64,000 nucleotides of DNA from Paenibacillus illinoisensis NBRC 15959 (GTDB lineage: Bacteria; Bacillota; Bacilli; Paenibacillales; Paenibacillaceae): positions 682,001 to 746,000 of the forward strand of contig NZ_BIME01000001.1 in the NCBI RefSeq assembly GCF_004000925.1, in the 5' to 3' direction. A program made the position numbers and the translations under genes. Positions 61,961-64,000 of the stretch are shown here, piece by piece. Under the pieces are notes generated by a model. It did no database searches. It saw only the letters and a program-made list of their open reading frames with translations, and was not told where the DNA came from. How positions within the stretch are numbered: the first letter of the stretch is position 1; every line of letters begins with the position of its first letter.

Positions 61961-62614
61961 TTAAGCTGCACTTCTTCTATCCACTACCAAATACACGAGT
62001 GGTCCAATCAGGGGCACCACCCCTGTTAATGCCCATATACGCGATCTGCGACTGAACACAGCATCCCTATAGATTGCAATAACGGAGAGCAGTGTCAGCA
62101 CAACAAAATCAATCGTCATAATATGTACAAAGGAAGATTGCCTGAATGCTTCCATATATACAGCCGGATGGCCTTGAATGAATCCGTAGCATGCCGTACC
62201 CACCGTCAACAATAAAAGTATACCATGAGTCAGTTTGTGTCCTGCAATCCGCCCAATTATCGAGCTGCGGCGATAGCCAAAATGAAGATGTTCCCTTCCC
62301 CGTCTACTCCGCTTTGGTGACGACCTTGCGAAATAAGGAAGCAGTGCAAAGGCTCCCAAGCCAAAAGACAAGAGCACGAACGGCCAAACAGGCACACGGC
62401 TTCCACGCTCGTTTGCAGGTGTTTTTAACAGGAGACATGCGAAGATCGCTGGAAAAATGCCCAGCCATGAGAACACGGTCATCAACCATGCTTCCTTGCT
62501 CTGCAGCGTAATCAGCTCTTTGAACACAGGATCGCTCCCCACTGGCTTTCCAGGCGCCCAAATCCATGCATATGCCAAGAAGGCAAGCCAGATCATTCCC
62601 AAGATCCATTTCAC
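61961..62614 (-). CDS. Membrane protein of unknown function
   Basis: A 217-residue protein with about five hydrophobic segments (around 1-15, 45-60, 75-92, 125-145, 155-175) and a C-terminal PLD-nuclease-like 'WALTGVVPLIGPLVYLVVDRR' segment. GTG start at 62614 after GGGAGGTG. It is 36 bases upstream of the oxidoreductase gene and may share its transcript. Not recognised. Confidence 0.65.
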   Translation of the reverse strand: MKWILGMIWLAFLAYAWIWAPGKPVGSDPVFKELITLQSKEAWLMTVFSWLGIFPAIFACLLLKTPANERGSRVPVWPFVLLSFGLGAFALLPYFARSSPKRSRRGREHLHFGYRRSSIIGRIAGHKLTHGILLLLTVGTACYGFIQGHPAVYMEAFRQSSFVHIMTIDFVVLTLLSVIAIYRDAVFSRRSRIWALTGVVPLIGPLVYLVVDRRSAA

Positions 62615-62995
62615 GATGTACACCTCCCTCACTGTTTCATCCCCCGAGGCTGCATGCTTGAAACAGAAAACGTAAGATTCTAGAATTGCTCGCGAATTGG
62701 ATCCTGGCCGTGCTGTCCATCTGCAACTCCCTAAGACTATGCGGATCCATAACTTCTGAACAATGCAGAATTTTGGCGTCTTTTGCCATTTCCCGAGAAA
62801 TAATTATGCCCATGTCCAACTACATTCCGTCTTCAACCCTTAGTATACTGTGGCTCCTAGCCCATCTGTCGTGACGTTGGACACAGCCGCATGAATTCGT
62901 AAAGCCAAGCCTGAAGCCGATGGATGGTTGCAAAACAAATCCGAAACCAAAAAGGCATAACCCGGTAAAGATACCGATTATGCCTTCTTCCGTTC
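62615..62995. other. Intergenic region
   Basis: About 380 bases. It holds the promoter for the 61961-62614 gene and the terminator (62949-62986) of the phosphoribosyltransferase. A 60-codon frame on the minus strand (62637-62819) has no ribosome site. Nothing else is recognised. Confidence 0.5.
62949..62986 (-). terminator. Terminator of the nicotinate phosphoribosyltransferase gene
   Basis: AAGGCATAA..CGGTA pairs with TACCG..TTATGCCTT and is followed by TTTTT on the minus strand. Confidence 0.85.
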
Positions 62996-64000
62996 TCATT
63001 CCTCTGTGAATTGTACGTGTTCAGCAATCAGCTTCTGCTTCATATTCCATGCTGCCGGGCTGATGTTCACACGGTAAATCTCCGGATTGAGTTTACGCAA
63101 ATACTCTGGCCAGAACAGATCCATCTGTTCACGGTGGTAGCTGCGGATTTCATCCAGGGTAGGCAGCTCATATACTTTCAACCCATTCACAAAGATTGGT
63201 TCAAGCATATTTACCGCTTCATAGCGCGTTACGGTCTTTTTGAGATACGGGTGTAGCGGGTTGAACAGCTTGAGCGGCCCGCCCTGAAGCGGCTGTTCTT
63301 CTCCAGGATAGCAGATATAGTCTGCAATGGCCTTACCATGCTTCGGATCAATGATCCGGAATACTTCTTTTTTGCCTGGGGTGGATACCTTCTCGGGATT
63401 CGCCGATATTTTGATCGTCGGCAGCATGGCACCATCCACTTCACGTTCGACCAGCTTGTAAACCCCGCCGAGGGATGGCTGGTCGGATGCCGTAATCAGC
63501 TGTGTACCTACGCCCCATGTATCGATGCGAGCGCCCTGAGCTTTCAGGTTGAAGATCGTGTTCTCATCCAGGTCATTGGACGCCACAATTTTAACGTAAT
63601 CCAGTCCTGCCTCATCCAGCATTTGACGTGCCTGAATGGACAGGTAGGCAAGGTCACCGCTATCCAGCCGGATGGCATTCATTTTCTTGCCCTGGCTTTC
63701 GAGCATTTTGGCCGTTTTGATCGCATGAGGTACTCCACTGTTCAGCGTATCAAAGGTATCTACGAGCAGGGTCACCTGATCAGGCAGCACTTTGGCATAG
63801 ACGTCAAACGCCTCCTGTTCACTCATGAAGCTCTGTACCCAAGAGTGAGCATGTGTTCCAGCTGTCGGAATGCCAAAACGTTCTCCTGCCAGCATGTTGG
63901 ACGTTGCATGGAACCCAGCGACATATGATGCACGTGCACCCCATATGGCTGCATCGGCTTCCTGAGCCCGTCTGGTTCCGAATTCAAGCAGGGTGTCCTG
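62996..64000 (-). CDS. pncB: Nicotinate phosphoribosyltransferase (partial, 5' end outside)
   Basis: The frame is open to the window end, giving 334 residues of the C-terminal part. It starts inside QDTLLEFGTRRAQEADAAIW (substrate-binding RRAQ) and continues through SYVAGFHATSNMLAG, GTHAHSWVQ (HA-H-S) and FDTLNSG. These match NAPRTase, which makes nicotinate mononucleotide from nicotinate and PRPP in NAD salvage. Terminator at 62949-62986. Confidence 0.92.
   Translation of the reverse strand, partial: QDTLLEFGTRRAQEADAAIWGARASYVAGFHATSNMLAGERFGIPTAGTHAHSWVQSFMSEQEAFDVYAKVLPDQVTLLVDTFDTLNSGVPHAIKTAKMLESQGKKMNAIRLDSGDLAYLSIQARQMLDEAGLDYVKIVASNDLDENTIFNLKAQGARIDTWGVGTQLITASDQPSLGGVYKLVEREVDGAMLPTIKISANPEKVSTPGKKEVFRIIDPKHGKAIADYICYPGEEQPLQGGPLKLFNPLHPYLKKTVTRYEAVNMLEPIFVNGLKVYELPTLDEIRSYHREQMDLFWPEYLRKLNPEIYRVNISPAAWNMKQKLIAEHVQFTEE

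Noticed and set aside
62637..62819. A 60-codon minus-strand frame
   Set aside because: No ribosome site, no promoter and no family match; treated as non-coding.
1..64000. Insertion sequences, prophage or tRNA genes
   Set aside because: I found no transposase, integrase, phage structural gene, terminal inverted repeat pair or tRNA cloverleaf. The T-box at 57443-57750 is a leader, not a tRNA.

Overview
The window looks like chromosomal DNA of a Paenibacillus-type member of the Bacillales. This is inferred from a YpdA-type bacillithiol disulfide reductase, a YteA/DksA-like protein, a T-box in front of argS, a Firmicute YukD, strong AGGAGG ribosome sites with frequent TTG/GTG starts, and moderate GC. 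I see no rRNA, tRNA, CRISPR array, phage or insertion sequence. Most genes are on the minus strand; plus-strand genes lie mainly at 44.9-52.4 kb.

Layout. 0-6.1 kb: a phnD-phnC-phnE-phnE importer operon ending in a tyrosine-phosphatase-like gene, then a GntR regulator. 6.4-12.5 kb: a loose accessory set of GNAT acetyltransferases, methyltransferases, a small kinase-like NTPase and a Nudix hydrolase, with two degraded gene remnants (GNAT and creatininase) that suggest gene turnover. 12.6-24.8 kb: a sugar oxidoreductase/isomerase operon, regulators (Rrf2, winged helix, PadR), a DivIVA-like protein, an MFS exporter, an acyltransferase and stress proteins. 25.0-28.5 kb: hrpB and a short-chain dehydrogenase.

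28.6-38.8 kb is the most interesting block: a type VII (ESX/Yuk) secretion locus. In transcription order it holds yukD, an FtsK/SpoIIIE ATPase without FHA domains, an EspG-like protein, a helical WXG-like protein, a WXG100 protein, a strong hairpin, and then a transmembrane protein kinase, a vWA protein and a PP2C phosphatase. The last three form a kinase/vWA/PP2C set like the TerY-P triads described in other genomes. The classical partners EsaA and EssA, and a conventional EssB, are not seen here. The inferred picture is a secretion machine under reversible phosphorylation, with the kinase occupying the EssB position in topology.

39-48 kb: an aldehyde dehydrogenase, L,D-transpeptidase, RsgA, an ArsR-DUF2087 regulator with a palindromic operator, ypdA, and a 23-residue microORF with its own promoter, ribosome site and terminator. 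48.1-52.4 kb: a BmrCD-like multidrug ABC pair preceded by a leader peptide and a chain of alternative hairpins, which reads as a ribosome-mediated attenuator. 52.6-64 kb: a DUF218 protein coupled to a HEPN-like gene, an ABC exporter pair, argS with an Arg (CGC) T-box, a Cys-rich copper-binding-type protein, a CobW GTPase, MoaB, a quinone-oxidoreductase-like enzyme and a nicotinate phosphoribosyltransferase cut by the window end.
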